Source of the DNA: Methylocapsa acidiphila B2
GTDB lineage: Bacteria; Pseudomonadota; Alphaproteobacteria; Rhizobiales; Beijerinckiaceae
Direction of reading: 5' to 3'
Length of the DNA stretch: 64,000 nucleotides
Assembly (NCBI RefSeq): GCF_000427445.1
Contig: NZ_KE386496.1
Span: 1,601,585 to 1,665,584 of the forward strand
Shown here: one piece after another, positions 34,909 to 42,562 of the stretch
How the letters are laid out: each line of letters starts with the position of its first letter
How positions within the stretch are numbered: the first letter of the stretch is position 1
Made by a program: the position numbers and the translations under genes
Notes under the pieces: generated by a model
Told to the model about the DNA's origin: nothing
Databases searched by the model: none
The model's input: the letters and a program-made list of their open reading frames with translations, nothing else

Positions 34909-35937
34909 TCACTCCGCGGGTTGGCGTATCGGAACCACCGGCGAATCCTCCTTGCGCCGGGGCTGAGACTCACGGTCAATGTCGCGCGACAGATGGCGAA
35001 GGACTTCCGCCGACGCGTCGGCGAGCTGGGCCCGATAGCCGGTGATCGCACGGGCGAAGACATTGTAGATCACGACCGCCGGGATCGCGGCGAACAATCC
35101 CATCGCCGTGGCCAAGAGCGCCTCGGCGATGCCCGGCGCGACGACGGCGAGATTGGTCGTGTTCGTCTTCGAGATGCCGATGAAGCTGTCCATAATGCCC
35201 CAGACCGTGCCGAAGAGGCCGACGAAGGGAGCGGTCGCGCCGATCGTCGCGAGCACGCCTGTCCCGCGCGTGATGCTTCGGCCGGCGCGCGCCTCGATGC
35301 GCGAGAGCAGCGCGACCGCGCGCTCCTTGACGCCATCCGGCGGAAGTCCCTTGGAGCGGTCAAGCTCGCCCACGGCGGCGGAAACCAAGCGCGCGACAGG
35401 GCCGCGCGTCTCGGCGAATTCCTTTTCGGCTTCCTTGAGGGTCGCCGCATGCGCCAATGTCTCAAGGCCGCTACGCGCCTTTCGCTTCGCGGCCCAGAGC
35501 TCGATGGTTTTAGCGAGCCACACCGTCCATGTCGCCAGCGACGCAAGGGCGAGACCGATCATGACGGCTTTCACGGCCGGAACCGCGCCGCGGAACATGC
35601 CCCAGGGCGTCAAATCGCGCGGGAGCGAAGACGGCAGCGACGCCTCCGCCTTGAGCGCGGGCTTGACCGCCCCCGACGCCGCCTCGGGCGCAGCCGCTTC
35701 GGGCGCAGCCGCTCGAGTCGGAGCCGCTTCTGCATCGGGATGCGGCTCGGAGACGGCCGCAGGCTCGGCGCTAGTCGAGGCCGGAGATTGCGCCTGAGCC
35801 GAGGCGCTGAAGACCGTGAGGGTCACACATAAAAGGGCGAGCGCCGCGGCGACGCTCTGCGCCCCCGAAATCCAAGCCGCGCAAGGACTGCTCCGCCGAG
35901 TTTCCTTGTCCATGAACACGCTCTCCAACCGACTCAT
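34909..35937 (-). CDS. exbB: Biopolymer transport protein ExbB
   Basis: The protein of 342 residues has a signal peptide and a low-complexity Ala/Pro/Glu stretch, common in rhizobial ExbB. Three membrane helices and the MotA/TolQ/ExbB core follow: LARTIELWAAKRKA-like cytoplasmic part, GTGVLATIGATAPFVGLFGTVWGIMDSFIGISKTNTTNLAVVAPGIAEALLATAMGLFAAIPAVVIYNVFAR. It forms the proton channel with ExbD. ATG 35937 has AGAGAGGA eight bases upstream, and ATG 35913 also has a good site. The frame continues upstream towards piuC but that part is not ExbB. Confidence 0.93.
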   Translation of the reverse strand: MSRLESVFMDKETRRSSPCAAWISGAQSVAAALALLCVTLTVFSASAQAQSPASTSAEPAAVSEPHPDAEAAPTRAAAPEAAAPEAASGAVKPALKAEASLPSSLPRDLTPWGMFRGAVPAVKAVMIGLALASLATWTVWLAKTIELWAAKRKARSGLETLAHAATLKEAEKEFAETRGPVARLVSAAVGELDRSKGLPPDGVKERAVALLSRIEARAGRSITRGTGVLATIGATAPFVGLFGTVWGIMDSFIGISKTNTTNLAVVAPGIAEALLATAMGLFAAIPAVVIYNVFARAITGYRAQLADASAEVLRHLSRDIDRESQPRRKEDSPVVPIRQPAE

Positions 35938-36236
35938 ACGGGAATCCTCTCTACGCGCAATTCGAACAATGCTCCCGGCGCAAATGCGGCGGTCCTTCCT
36001 CGGCCAAAGCAATGCCGAGGATGAAATCATAAAAACAGACCCGAACCAAGCGCGAGGATATGCGCCCAAGACGCCATCCAGCTCGTTCATCGCCCAAGTC
36101 TTCTCCGGCCGCGTTTTCGTTTGGTTCCCTGGCCGGCGCCCGAGCTTTTCGATTGCGACATTCGCCAACTCTTCGCGTCTCCACGACGCTTTTGCGCGGC
36201 TTCCATGCGATTGCCGGACGCCGGCGGCTACGAAAT

Positions 36237-36917
36237 TTAGGCTTCGACCCATTGCCTCAGAAGATTGTGATAGATGGACGTTAGCGAAACCAACGTCGGA
36301 TGGCCGGGACCATCGCGGGTCAGCCGAATGATCGCCGCGTCGAGGTCGAAGAGCAGCGCGCGGCGCGCGCGATCGCGGACGAGGCTCTGCACCCAGAAGA
36401 AAGAGGCGAGCCGCGCGCCGCGCGTGACCGGCGCCACATAATGCAGGCTATCGGACGGATAAACCACGAGATCCCCCGCCGGAAGCTTGACGCTATGGCT
36501 GCCGTAAGTGTCCTCGACCGTCAGTTCGCCGCCGTCATACTCCTCGGGACCGCTCAAGAAAAGCGTAGCCGACACGTCGGTGCGAATGCGGATCGAGCCG
36601 TCCATGGTTTGACGCACCGCGTTGTCGACATGCGCGCCGAACGCCATCCCTTCATCATATCGATTGAACAAAGGCGGAAAAATCGTATGCGGCAGAACCG
36701 CGGAGATGAACAACGGGCTGCGTTGCAGCGCCCGGATCACCATGTTCCCGAGGTCGCGATGCTCGGCGCCGCCCTCGGGCAATTGCAAATTGTTTTTGAC
36801 CTGCGCCGACTGATGGCCCGCCGTGGCGCGCCCGTCGACCCACGCGGCCGCCTGCATGGCGGCCCGGCATAGCGCGAGCTGATCTTGGTCGAGAACTTCT
36901 GGAATATGCACCATCAT
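36237..36917 (-). CDS. piuC: PKHD-type Fe(II)/2-oxoglutarate hydroxylase (PiuC/YbiX)
   Basis: The 226-residue protein is the exact family length and begins [21 protein letters not shown]. Iron ligands are His and Asp in [11 protein letters not shown] and His in [30 protein letters not shown], where the Arg after it binds 2-oxoglutarate. PiuC/YbiX genes accompany catecholate siderophore receptors (PiuA/Fiu), and their substrate is still unclear. ATG 36917 overlaps the PepSY gene stop as ATGA, so the two are translated together. Confidence 0.92.
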   Translation of the reverse strand: MMVHIPEVLDQDQLALCRAAMQAAAWVDGRATAGHQSAQVKNNLQLPEGGAEHRDLGNMVIRALQRSPLFISAVLPHTIFPPLFNRYDEGMAFGAHVDNAVRQTMDGSIRIRTDVSATLFLSGPEEYDGGELTVEDTYGSHSVKLPAGDLVVYPSDSLHYVAPVTRGARLASFFWVQSLVRDRARRALLFDLDAAIIRLTRDGPGHPTLVSLTSIYHNLLRQWVEA

Positions 36918-38149
36918 TGGGATTTCAACGTATGAGCGCGTGACCGCACGACATCGGAAACGCAAAAAAAGGAAAATTCTGCTCGCTTCCGGCGCGACGC
37001 CGGCGCGGCCGGGAATGGACGTCCGCTCGCGCGGAGCCTGCCCGCCGACCTTCTCGCAGAGCGGCGGCGCAGCCACATCATGACGCCGGTGACGAGAAAA
37101 ATCGCTGGAGCCAACCCGCAAAGGACCCCTATTGCGCGCCAGATCGGCCCATGATGGCTCGCCTCATGGATCTGGCGCAGCCAGACGGCGACTCCGTCTC
37201 CTCGCGTCGGCGGCGGCTCGACCTTCACGGCCGAAGTCGCGTCGTCGACCGTCACGACGCGCAACGCATCCTCCGCGTCGCTCAGTTGAACCCGCCAAAG
37301 CCCATCCTGCTCCGTAGGCGAAACCAAAGCCGTCGGGCGCAAGCTGGACCCTGTTTGCAACGCCAAGGCGACGACCCGGTCCGGGTCCAAAATCGGTCGC
37401 CGCAGCAACGCAGCCGCCGGGCCTTGGCGCATCGGACGCGGAGATAGTTCAGAGAAAGCCGCGATCAAAGCCCGCCCCTGCTGCGGAAATCCGAGATAAG
37501 CGCCGGTCAAGGCCATCAAGCCCAAGGGTAAAGCGATCCAACCGCCCAGCACATAATGGAGATTGACGCTCACTTTTGCGCCGCGCCGCCACCATAGCGC
37601 CTGGAGGAATCGCCGGCTTGCCGGCCACCACAGCTTGAGACCCGTCACAGCCAGCGTCAGAAGCCCAACGCCGATGAAGCCTACGATCTGCCGACCCGAA
37701 AGATTTGGCAGCATCAGATCCCCATGGAGCGAATGCGCGCGGCCGATGAAAGAGGCGCGCGCGTCGACGACGCCGAGCGCGCGCCCGGTCGGCGGATCGA
37801 GATAAGCCATGCGCAAGGACGCCCCCGACGCGGTCCGCTTTTCGCCCTCGCCGCTCCGCAGGAAAACAATGATTGGCGCCCCGCTCGTCGCCGGCCAGCG
37901 CAGCGTGGCGGCGCGCCCGCCGGGCGCCGCCAATTCCGCATTGGCGAGATAGACGTCGATCCCCTGCCCGATGGCCGGCCCGCTCACCGCGTAGCGCGCC
38001 GGGTCGAGCAGGCGATCAATATCCTCGCCGAACACGAGCAACACGCCTGAAAAACAAATCGGAACGATCAACGCGCCGGCGCCAAGCCCAATCCAGAGAT
38101 GAATTCGGCGCCAGAGCGACCGGCGGTTGGGGGATGCGAGAGGGTCCAT
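36914..38149 (-). CDS. PepSY-associated membrane protein (PiuB-like)
   Basis: The 411-residue protein has four main membrane helices and PepSY domains. It starts [40 protein letters not shown], then [65 protein letters not shown], and [28 protein letters not shown]. Histidines at helix ends fit haem or metal binding. PiuB/FsqB-type members are thought to reduce ferric siderophores in the periplasm. ATG 38149 is used. It is divergent from the receptor gene and coupled to piuC. Confidence 0.88.
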   Translation of the reverse strand: MDPLASPNRRSLWRRIHLWIGLGAGALIVPICFSGVLLVFGEDIDRLLDPARYAVSGPAIGQGIDVYLANAELAAPGGRAATLRWPATSGAPIIVFLRSGEGEKRTASGASLRMAYLDPPTGRALGVVDARASFIGRAHSLHGDLMLPNLSGRQIVGFIGVGLLTLAVTGLKLWWPASRRFLQALWWRRGAKVSVNLHYVLGGWIALPLGLMALTGAYLGFPQQGRALIAAFSELSPRPMRQGPAAALLRRPILDPDRVVALALQTGSSLRPTALVSPTEQDGLWRVQLSDAEDALRVVTVDDATSAVKVEPPPTRGDGVAVWLRQIHEASHHGPIWRAIGVLCGLAPAIFLVTGVMMWLRRRSARRSAGRLRASGRPFPAAPASRRKRAEFSFFCVSDVVRSRAHTLKSQ

Positions 38150-38242
38150 ATCTGCCCAATACACGACTGCCAAAAAATCAACGACTACATGCGCCGTCGA
38201 CGTTCCATATATACGGAGCACAAAAAAAGCAATATAATTTAG

Positions 38243-38259
38243 TTTAGAACTATTACAAT
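38243..38259. promoter_or_regulatory. Weak Irr-box-like site in front of the piuB-like gene
   Basis: TTTAGAA at 38243-38249 is a perfect half-site of the Irr iron-control box. The second half (TTACAAT after 3 bases) matches poorly. It lies about 95 bases upstream of the PepSY gene start and could give Irr a hold on that promoter. Confidence 0.35.
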
Positions 38260-38297
38260 TTTAATAGATACACAGTATATTGTGACTAGTACGAGAT

Positions 38298-38313
38298 ATA
38301 TGCTACAGCATAT
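38298..38313. promoter_or_regulatory. 16-bp palindrome in the receptor promoter
   Basis: ATATGCT-AC-AGCATAT has perfect 7-bp arms. It lies 58 bases before the receptor start, within AT-rich divergent promoter DNA, next to the Irr-like box. Confidence 0.45.
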
Positions 38314-38321
38314 TACGATAT

Positions 38322-38348
38322 TATACTTTAGAATGCGTCTAAAGTATA
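38322..38348. promoter_or_regulatory. Irr/ICE-type iron control box
   Basis: An 11-bp perfect inverted repeat around ATGCG contains TTTAGAATGCGTCTAAA (38327-38343). It matches 13 of 14 fixed positions of the Irr box TTTAGAA-N3-TTCTAAA known from Bradyrhizobium and relatives. It sits 22 bases before the receptor start. Irr controls iron-uptake genes according to haem status in Hyphomicrobiales. Confidence 0.75.
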
Positions 38349-38370
38349 AATTATTACGGGGGATTACGTT

Positions 38371-40725
38371 ATGTCGCAGGACTTGACCCGAGACATATTT
38401 GGATACCATCGCGATAATTCGAACAATTCGAGTTCGAATTTCATTCGCGCAACGGCGCGGACTCCGCTGACGCGGGCTGCAATCGGCCTCGCTTCCGTCA
38501 TGCTCGGCGGCGCCGCATTGGCGCAGGAAAGCGGCGAGGTCGCGCTCGAGCAAATCGACGTCGCCGGTTCCGACGGGGGCCAGCAAGGCAGCGATTTCAA
38601 TCCGCGCAAGCTCGGACTCACGCGATTGCCGACGCCTATTCTCGACACGCCGCAAAGCATCACTGTCGTCCCGCAGAAGCTGATCCAGGACCAGAACGAT
38701 TCAACGGTCGTCGAAGCGCTTCACAACGTGCCAGGCATCACATTTTTCGGCGGTGAAGGAGGCACCCAGGGCGACAATATCGCCATCCATGGCTATTCGG
38801 CCCGCAATGACTTTTATCGCGACGGCGTGCGCGATCCCGGCTGGTACACGCGAGACACGTTCAGCGTGCAGCAGATCGAAGTGCTCAAGGGCCCGTCGTC
38901 CTTCCTGTTCGGACGGGGCTCGACCGGCGGCGTCGTCAACATGACCAGCAAATTGCCGGTCTTCGCCGATTTCACCACGTTGGAAATGTCCGGCTACACG
39001 GCCCCCGGGGGCCGCGTTGTCGCCGACGTCAATCGAACCTTCGGAGACACCGCGGCCCGCATCATTCTTCTCGGCAACGACACCAATGTCGCCGACCGCG
39101 ACAACATCGTCACCAAGCGCGTCGGCGTCGCGCCGTCGATCTCGATACACATGACGCCCGATACGCGGGGCACGCTCAGCTATATTTTTCAAAAGGACGA
39201 CAATATCCCCGACTATGGCATCCCTCTCCTGCCCGGGTCCTATTTCGGCACGTCCTACGGCCAGCCGGCGCCGGTTTCGAAAAATACCTATTACGGACGG
39301 CTTACGAGTGGCTTCTCGGACACCGAGCAGGTCAACGCGCATATCGTCACCGCGCGAATCGAGCATGATTTCAACGCGCAATGGCAAGCCACGAATGTGA
39401 CGCGCTATTCCAATATCGATCGCTTCGTCAGAATTCGCGGCGTTCAGATCGGCAACCAGTCGGTCGGCTCCACGCCGAACATCTATAACGCCCCGGTCGG
39501 CGGCGCCTTGCTCAATCCGGTTCCATATCAATATCCAGTCGCCGACTTATGGGTCGCCAATAAGAATGATTTCCAAAATCACACGCAGAATTCTCTTCTG
39601 ACCAACCAATCTGATCTAGTTGGTCATTTCGACACTGGACTGCTGCAGCATACGCTCCTCGCAGGTCTCGAGCTGTCGCAAGAGACCCGCGACCAATACA
39701 GGACGACTTTGGTCCCTGGCGACCGCGTCAACGTAGGCGATCCCGATCCCTATCCCGCCAACCCAGGCTCGCTGCCGGCGTTGAGCACCGACCAATATGA
39801 TCTCGGGCGCACCATCGGCGTCTACGCAAGCGACCAGGTCAAGATCACCAAATATTTCGAGGTTCTCGGCGGTCTGCGCTATGACCTTTTCAAGATCTGG
39901 CAAAACTACGGCAACGTGTACACCGGAACAAAAATTTACGCGTCCCAGATCAATTCCTCGACGCCCTATAACATGAGCTCCAACACCGAATTCCTGAGCT
40001 GGCGCTCCGGCGGCGTGTTTCACCCGATCGAAAACGCCAGCATCTATTTCGTGTATGGCACATCGTTCGATCCTTCGAGCGAGTTCCTGACGCTCGCCGG
40101 AGGCCAGCAGAATTTCGAGCCGACGACGAACCAGAATTACGAATTCGGCGCCAAGATCGACCTGCTCGACAGCAAGCTGAGCTTGACCGGCGCGCTGTTC
40201 GAAGTCATCCAGAACAATGCGATCGAGACAATCAATTCGGCGGCGGGCCTCTATGCGCAGATCGGCAAGACGCGCGTCGAGGGCGGCGAAATCGGCATCG
40301 CCGGCAAGGTGACGGACGCTTGGAGCATTTTCGGCGGCTACACCTATATGGACGGCCGCGTGCTCGCGAGCGCCGTGAACAATTCAACCGGCGCCTTCAT
40401 CAGCCAGCCGGGCAACCAGCTCGCGAACGTCCCCCACAACACTTTCGCGCTGACCAACACCTATGCGATCACGCCGGCCTTGACCGTCGGGGCCAGCGCA
40501 TATTATGTCGGCGCGCGCTACACCACCGCCGCCGACATAGGCCGCGTTCCTGGTTATTGGCGCTTCGATCTCCTTGGAACCTATAAGATCGACGCCAATT
40601 TCTCCCTGCAAGCGAATATCTATAATATCGCCGACACGAAGAATTTCGAGACGATCTCTGGCTACGGCTCCGCGACCCCAGGGCCTGGTCGATCCGCTGT
40701 CTTGACCGCGAAAATGAGCTTTTGA
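38371..40725 (+). CDS. TonB-dependent siderophore receptor (PiuA/Fiu/FhuE-like)
   Basis: The 784-residue protein has a signal peptide ending ALAQ near residue 52, after a long N-terminal extension. A candidate TonB box lies in ALEQIDVAG. The plug has DTPQSITVVPQKLIQDQNDSTVVEALHNVPGITF and QQIEVLKGPSSFLFGRGSTGGVVNMTSK. A 22-strand barrel ends LTAKMSF with the terminal Phe used by the Bam machine. No N-terminal signalling (STN) domain is present. Family and neighbours (piuB-like, piuC, Irr box) indicate uptake of a ferric siderophore, and the nearby lanmodulin-like gene leaves a lanthanide-chelate open. Confidence 0.9.
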   Translation: MSQDLTRDIFGYHRDNSNNSSSNFIRATARTPLTRAAIGLASVMLGGAALAQESGEVALEQIDVAGSDGGQQGSDFNPRKLGLTRLPTPILDTPQSITVVPQKLIQDQNDSTVVEALHNVPGITFFGGEGGTQGDNIAIHGYSARNDFYRDGVRDPGWYTRDTFSVQQIEVLKGPSSFLFGRGSTGGVVNMTSKLPVFADFTTLEMSGYTAPGGRVVADVNRTFGDTAARIILLGNDTNVADRDNIVTKRVGVAPSISIHMTPDTRGTLSYIFQKDDNIPDYGIPLLPGSYFGTSYGQPAPVSKNTYYGRLTSGFSDTEQVNAHIVTARIEHDFNAQWQATNVTRYSNIDRFVRIRGVQIGNQSVGSTPNIYNAPVGGALLNPVPYQYPVADLWVANKNDFQNHTQNSLLTNQSDLVGHFDTGLLQHTLLAGLELSQETRDQYRTTLVPGDRVNVGDPDPYPANPGSLPALSTDQYDLGRTIGVYASDQVKITKYFEVLGGLRYDLFKIWQNYGNVYTGTKIYASQINSSTPYNMSSNTEFLSWRSGGVFHPIENASIYFVYGTSFDPSSEFLTLAGGQQNFEPTTNQNYEFGAKIDLLDSKLSLTGALFEVIQNNAIETINSAAGLYAQIGKTRVEGGEIGIAGKVTDAWSIFGGYTYMDGRVLASAVNNSTGAFISQPGNQLANVPHNTFALTNTYAITPALTVGASAYYVGARYTTAADIGRVPGYWRFDLLGTYKIDANFSLQANIYNIADTKNFETISGYGSATPGPGRSAVLTAKMSF

Positions 40726-40740
40726 CCGAGGTTGAGCACA

Positions 40741-40767
40741 GGAGCGCCGCCCTAAGCGGCGCTCCTT
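40741..40767. terminator. Terminator between the receptor and universal stress protein genes
   Basis: GGAGCGCCGC (40741-40750) pairs perfectly with GCGGCGCTCC (40756-40765) around CCTAA. It follows the receptor stop by 15 bases and abuts the convergent usp stop. Only two T follow, so it may depend on stem strength. Confidence 0.7.
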
Positions 40768-41600
40768 CAGTGAGCCATGAAGACCGGCACGTCCGCATGC
40801 GCGAGAATCTCGCTGGTCACATTGCCGAAGATGAATTGGCGCAGCCGGCTTCTGGTATAGCCTCCCTTGACGAGGAGATCCGCCCCAAGCATGGCCGCGG
40901 TCTCCAAAAGGGCTGCGCCCGCCGATTTTGCGGCCTCCCCGATCATCACAACCCGCGCCGGAACATCGTGGCGGCGCAAGCTCTTCGCGAGTTGCTCTTC
41001 CGTCGGCCCCGGCATGCGCGGTCCGGGAACGTTCAAGACGACAACATCCTTCGCGAGGGCCAGAAGCGGCATAGCAAAAGCGATCGTGCGGGCCGTGTCG
41101 GTGCTGCCGTTCCAAACGATGACGATCGTTTCTCCGAGCGTCTCCAGCGACCGCGGCGGAGCGATGAGAACAGGCCTGCCGCTTTCGAACAAGGCCGCCT
41201 CGAAAGTGGATTTGCGCGGCTGGCGCGGTCCCGGCCCCGGCCGTCCGACGACGATCAGGTCGAAGATCCTTCCATATTCGCCGACGCCATTGTCGGACAG
41301 CAAGCCATCGCCGATCCAGCCGAAGGTCGGAGCTGCGGCGACAGCGCTTTGACGCCCGACATTGTTCGCCTGCATGAAGGACTCGAAGAAATTACGGCCA
41401 TGATCGAGAAAATCGCGACGGGTCCGCTCGTCGATGACGACGCCGCTCAAGGAAAAATCGGCCGCCGCCAATTCGGCGATGTCCGGGCCGAGCGCGACGC
41501 CTTCGACATAGCTCCCGAACTTGCGCGCGAACAGCAATGCGGTTTCGAGGACGGCGCCAATGAAGGCATGCTCCTCGACCGGAACCAGAACGGATTTCAT
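40767..41600 (-). CDS. Universal stress protein, tandem UspA domains
   Basis: The 277-residue protein begins MKSVLVPVEEHAFIGAVLETALLFARKFGSYVEGVAL. Its second half contains the UspA ATP-binding pattern GADLLVKGGYTRSRLRQFIFGNVTSEILAHADVPVFMAH. The first half also has DLIVVGRPG and ends with PVLIAPP, so two UspA domains are fused, the first degenerate. Usp proteins help survival under starvation and stress. ATG 41600 has GGAGG six bases upstream. Confidence 0.9.
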   Translation of the reverse strand: MKSVLVPVEEHAFIGAVLETALLFARKFGSYVEGVALGPDIAELAAADFSLSGVVIDERTRRDFLDHGRNFFESFMQANNVGRQSAVAAAPTFGWIGDGLLSDNGVGEYGRIFDLIVVGRPGPGPRQPRKSTFEAALFESGRPVLIAPPRSLETLGETIVIVWNGSTDTARTIAFAMPLLALAKDVVVLNVPGPRMPGPTEEQLAKSLRRHDVPARVVMIGEAAKSAGAALLETAAMLGADLLVKGGYTRSRLRQFIFGNVTSEILAHADVPVFMAH

Positions 41601-41906
41601 TAAGGGCCTCCGCTGCAGAAGCGCGAACCGCGGATGCGAACAAGCGGCGCGCCAACCGACTTCATGCGCGATCCGATGCGATAGAGGCAAGCCCGGGCCA
41701 AGCCCGCAAATCGTAATGCCGATTAAGTCAGGCGCGGACGCATTATGAAGGACCCGCATGAAGGATCCGCGAAGCTGGTCGACGGCGTCGCGCATCGGCA
41801 ATCCGATCGTCGTCGGCGACGCGAAGCCGCAGCGGAACTGGAAGCCGAGGCGGAACCCACGCTGGATCGCGGCGTTTTACGCCAGATAGAAATCGGAGCA
41901 TCGATC
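41601..41906. other. Divergent region usp / PRC-barrel gene
   Basis: This 306-base gap holds both promoters. It contains a 13-bp tandem repeat ATGAAGGA(C/T)CCGC at 41745-41770. Otherwise nothing is recognised. Confidence 0.4.
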
Positions 41907-42281
41907 ATGGCGACAACGGCTCAATCCGCGCCGCAAGAAATTCCCGAAGCCCTCCCGATCGGCAAGATCGTGGGGTCCGAGGTCTACCTTCCAGACGCCG
42001 AGAAGATCGGCGCAATCGAGGGGCTGCTGGTCGACAAGCGCAGCGGCCAGGTCGCCTTCGCCGTTATGAGCTTTGGTGGTTTCTTTGGAATCGGCGAGGA
42101 GCATTTTCCGATCCCTTGGCGGAAGCTTCACTATAAATCAGAGATCGACGCTTATGAAATCGAAATAGATGAAGAAAAGCTCGCCAGCGCGCCACGTTTT
42201 TCCCATGAGGCCGCTTATGATTGGTCTCAAGCGGACGGCCGCCAGATCAATGAATATTACGGAGTTCCAGATATTTTCTAA
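41907..42281 (+). CDS. PRC-barrel domain protein
   Basis: The 124-residue protein has a PRC-barrel: IGKIVGSEVYLPDAEKIGAIEGLLVDKRSGQVAFAVMSFGGFFGIGEEHFPIPWRKLHYKSEIDAYEIEIDEEKLASAPRF, ending DGRQINEYYGVPDIF. Such proteins are common in Hyphomicrobiales, are often stress-linked and are poorly characterised. ATG 41907 has GGAG eight bases upstream. The gene is followed by a strong terminator and is divergent from the universal stress protein gene. Confidence 0.88.
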   Translation: MATTAQSAPQEIPEALPIGKIVGSEVYLPDAEKIGAIEGLLVDKRSGQVAFAVMSFGGFFGIGEEHFPIPWRKLHYKSEIDAYEIEIDEEKLASAPRFSHEAAYDWSQADGRQINEYYGVPDIF

Positions 42282-42310
42282 TTAATACGTCGGATTTAAC
42301 ACATTCTGAG

Positions 42311-42338
42311 AGGCCCGCCCGATAGGACGGGCCTTTTT
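42311..42338 (+). terminator. Rho-independent terminator after the PRC-barrel gene
   Basis: AGGCCCGCCC (42311-42320) pairs with GGACGGGCCT (42325-42334) with one mismatch and loop GATA, followed by TTTTT. It lies 30 bases after the stop. Confidence 0.9.
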
Positions 42339-42456
42339 ATTTCTAACTTTTAGAGCCGATAAAAGAACAATGCGCTGCAGCCGCCGACAACTTGGTTAAC
42401 AGATTTAAACGATTTCATCGATGATCGCGTAACACTAGGTTCAGCATAATATAAGT

Positions 42457-42473
42457 GATAAATGATATTTATC
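42457..42473. promoter_or_regulatory. 17-bp palindrome upstream of the helicase-nuclease gene
   Basis: GATAAAT-GAT-ATTTATC is a perfect 7-bp inverted repeat in an AT-rich stretch, 90 bases before the ATG of the large helicase gene. It fits a dimeric repressor site. Confidence 0.5.
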
Positions 42474-42562
42474 TTTACCTAGCACACTGCACAGCTTACG
42501 AAGCGTAAATAAGGCGATTTTATGGCTGAAGTAAGGCAAATTCTGGTACGGAAGGACGGACG

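Noticed and set aside
33644-40725. Lanthanide transport (lut) cluster
   Set aside because: No ABC transporter genes or LutG/LutE-like proteins are present. The receptor and its neighbours resemble PiuA-PiuB-PiuC with an Irr box, so only the EF-hand gene itself supports a lanthanide link.
41745-41770. 13-bp tandem repeat with an upstream ATG for the PRC-barrel gene
   Set aside because: The ATG at 41745 would add 54 residues of unrelated sequence. The ATG at 41907 has a good ribosome-binding site and begins a normal domain.
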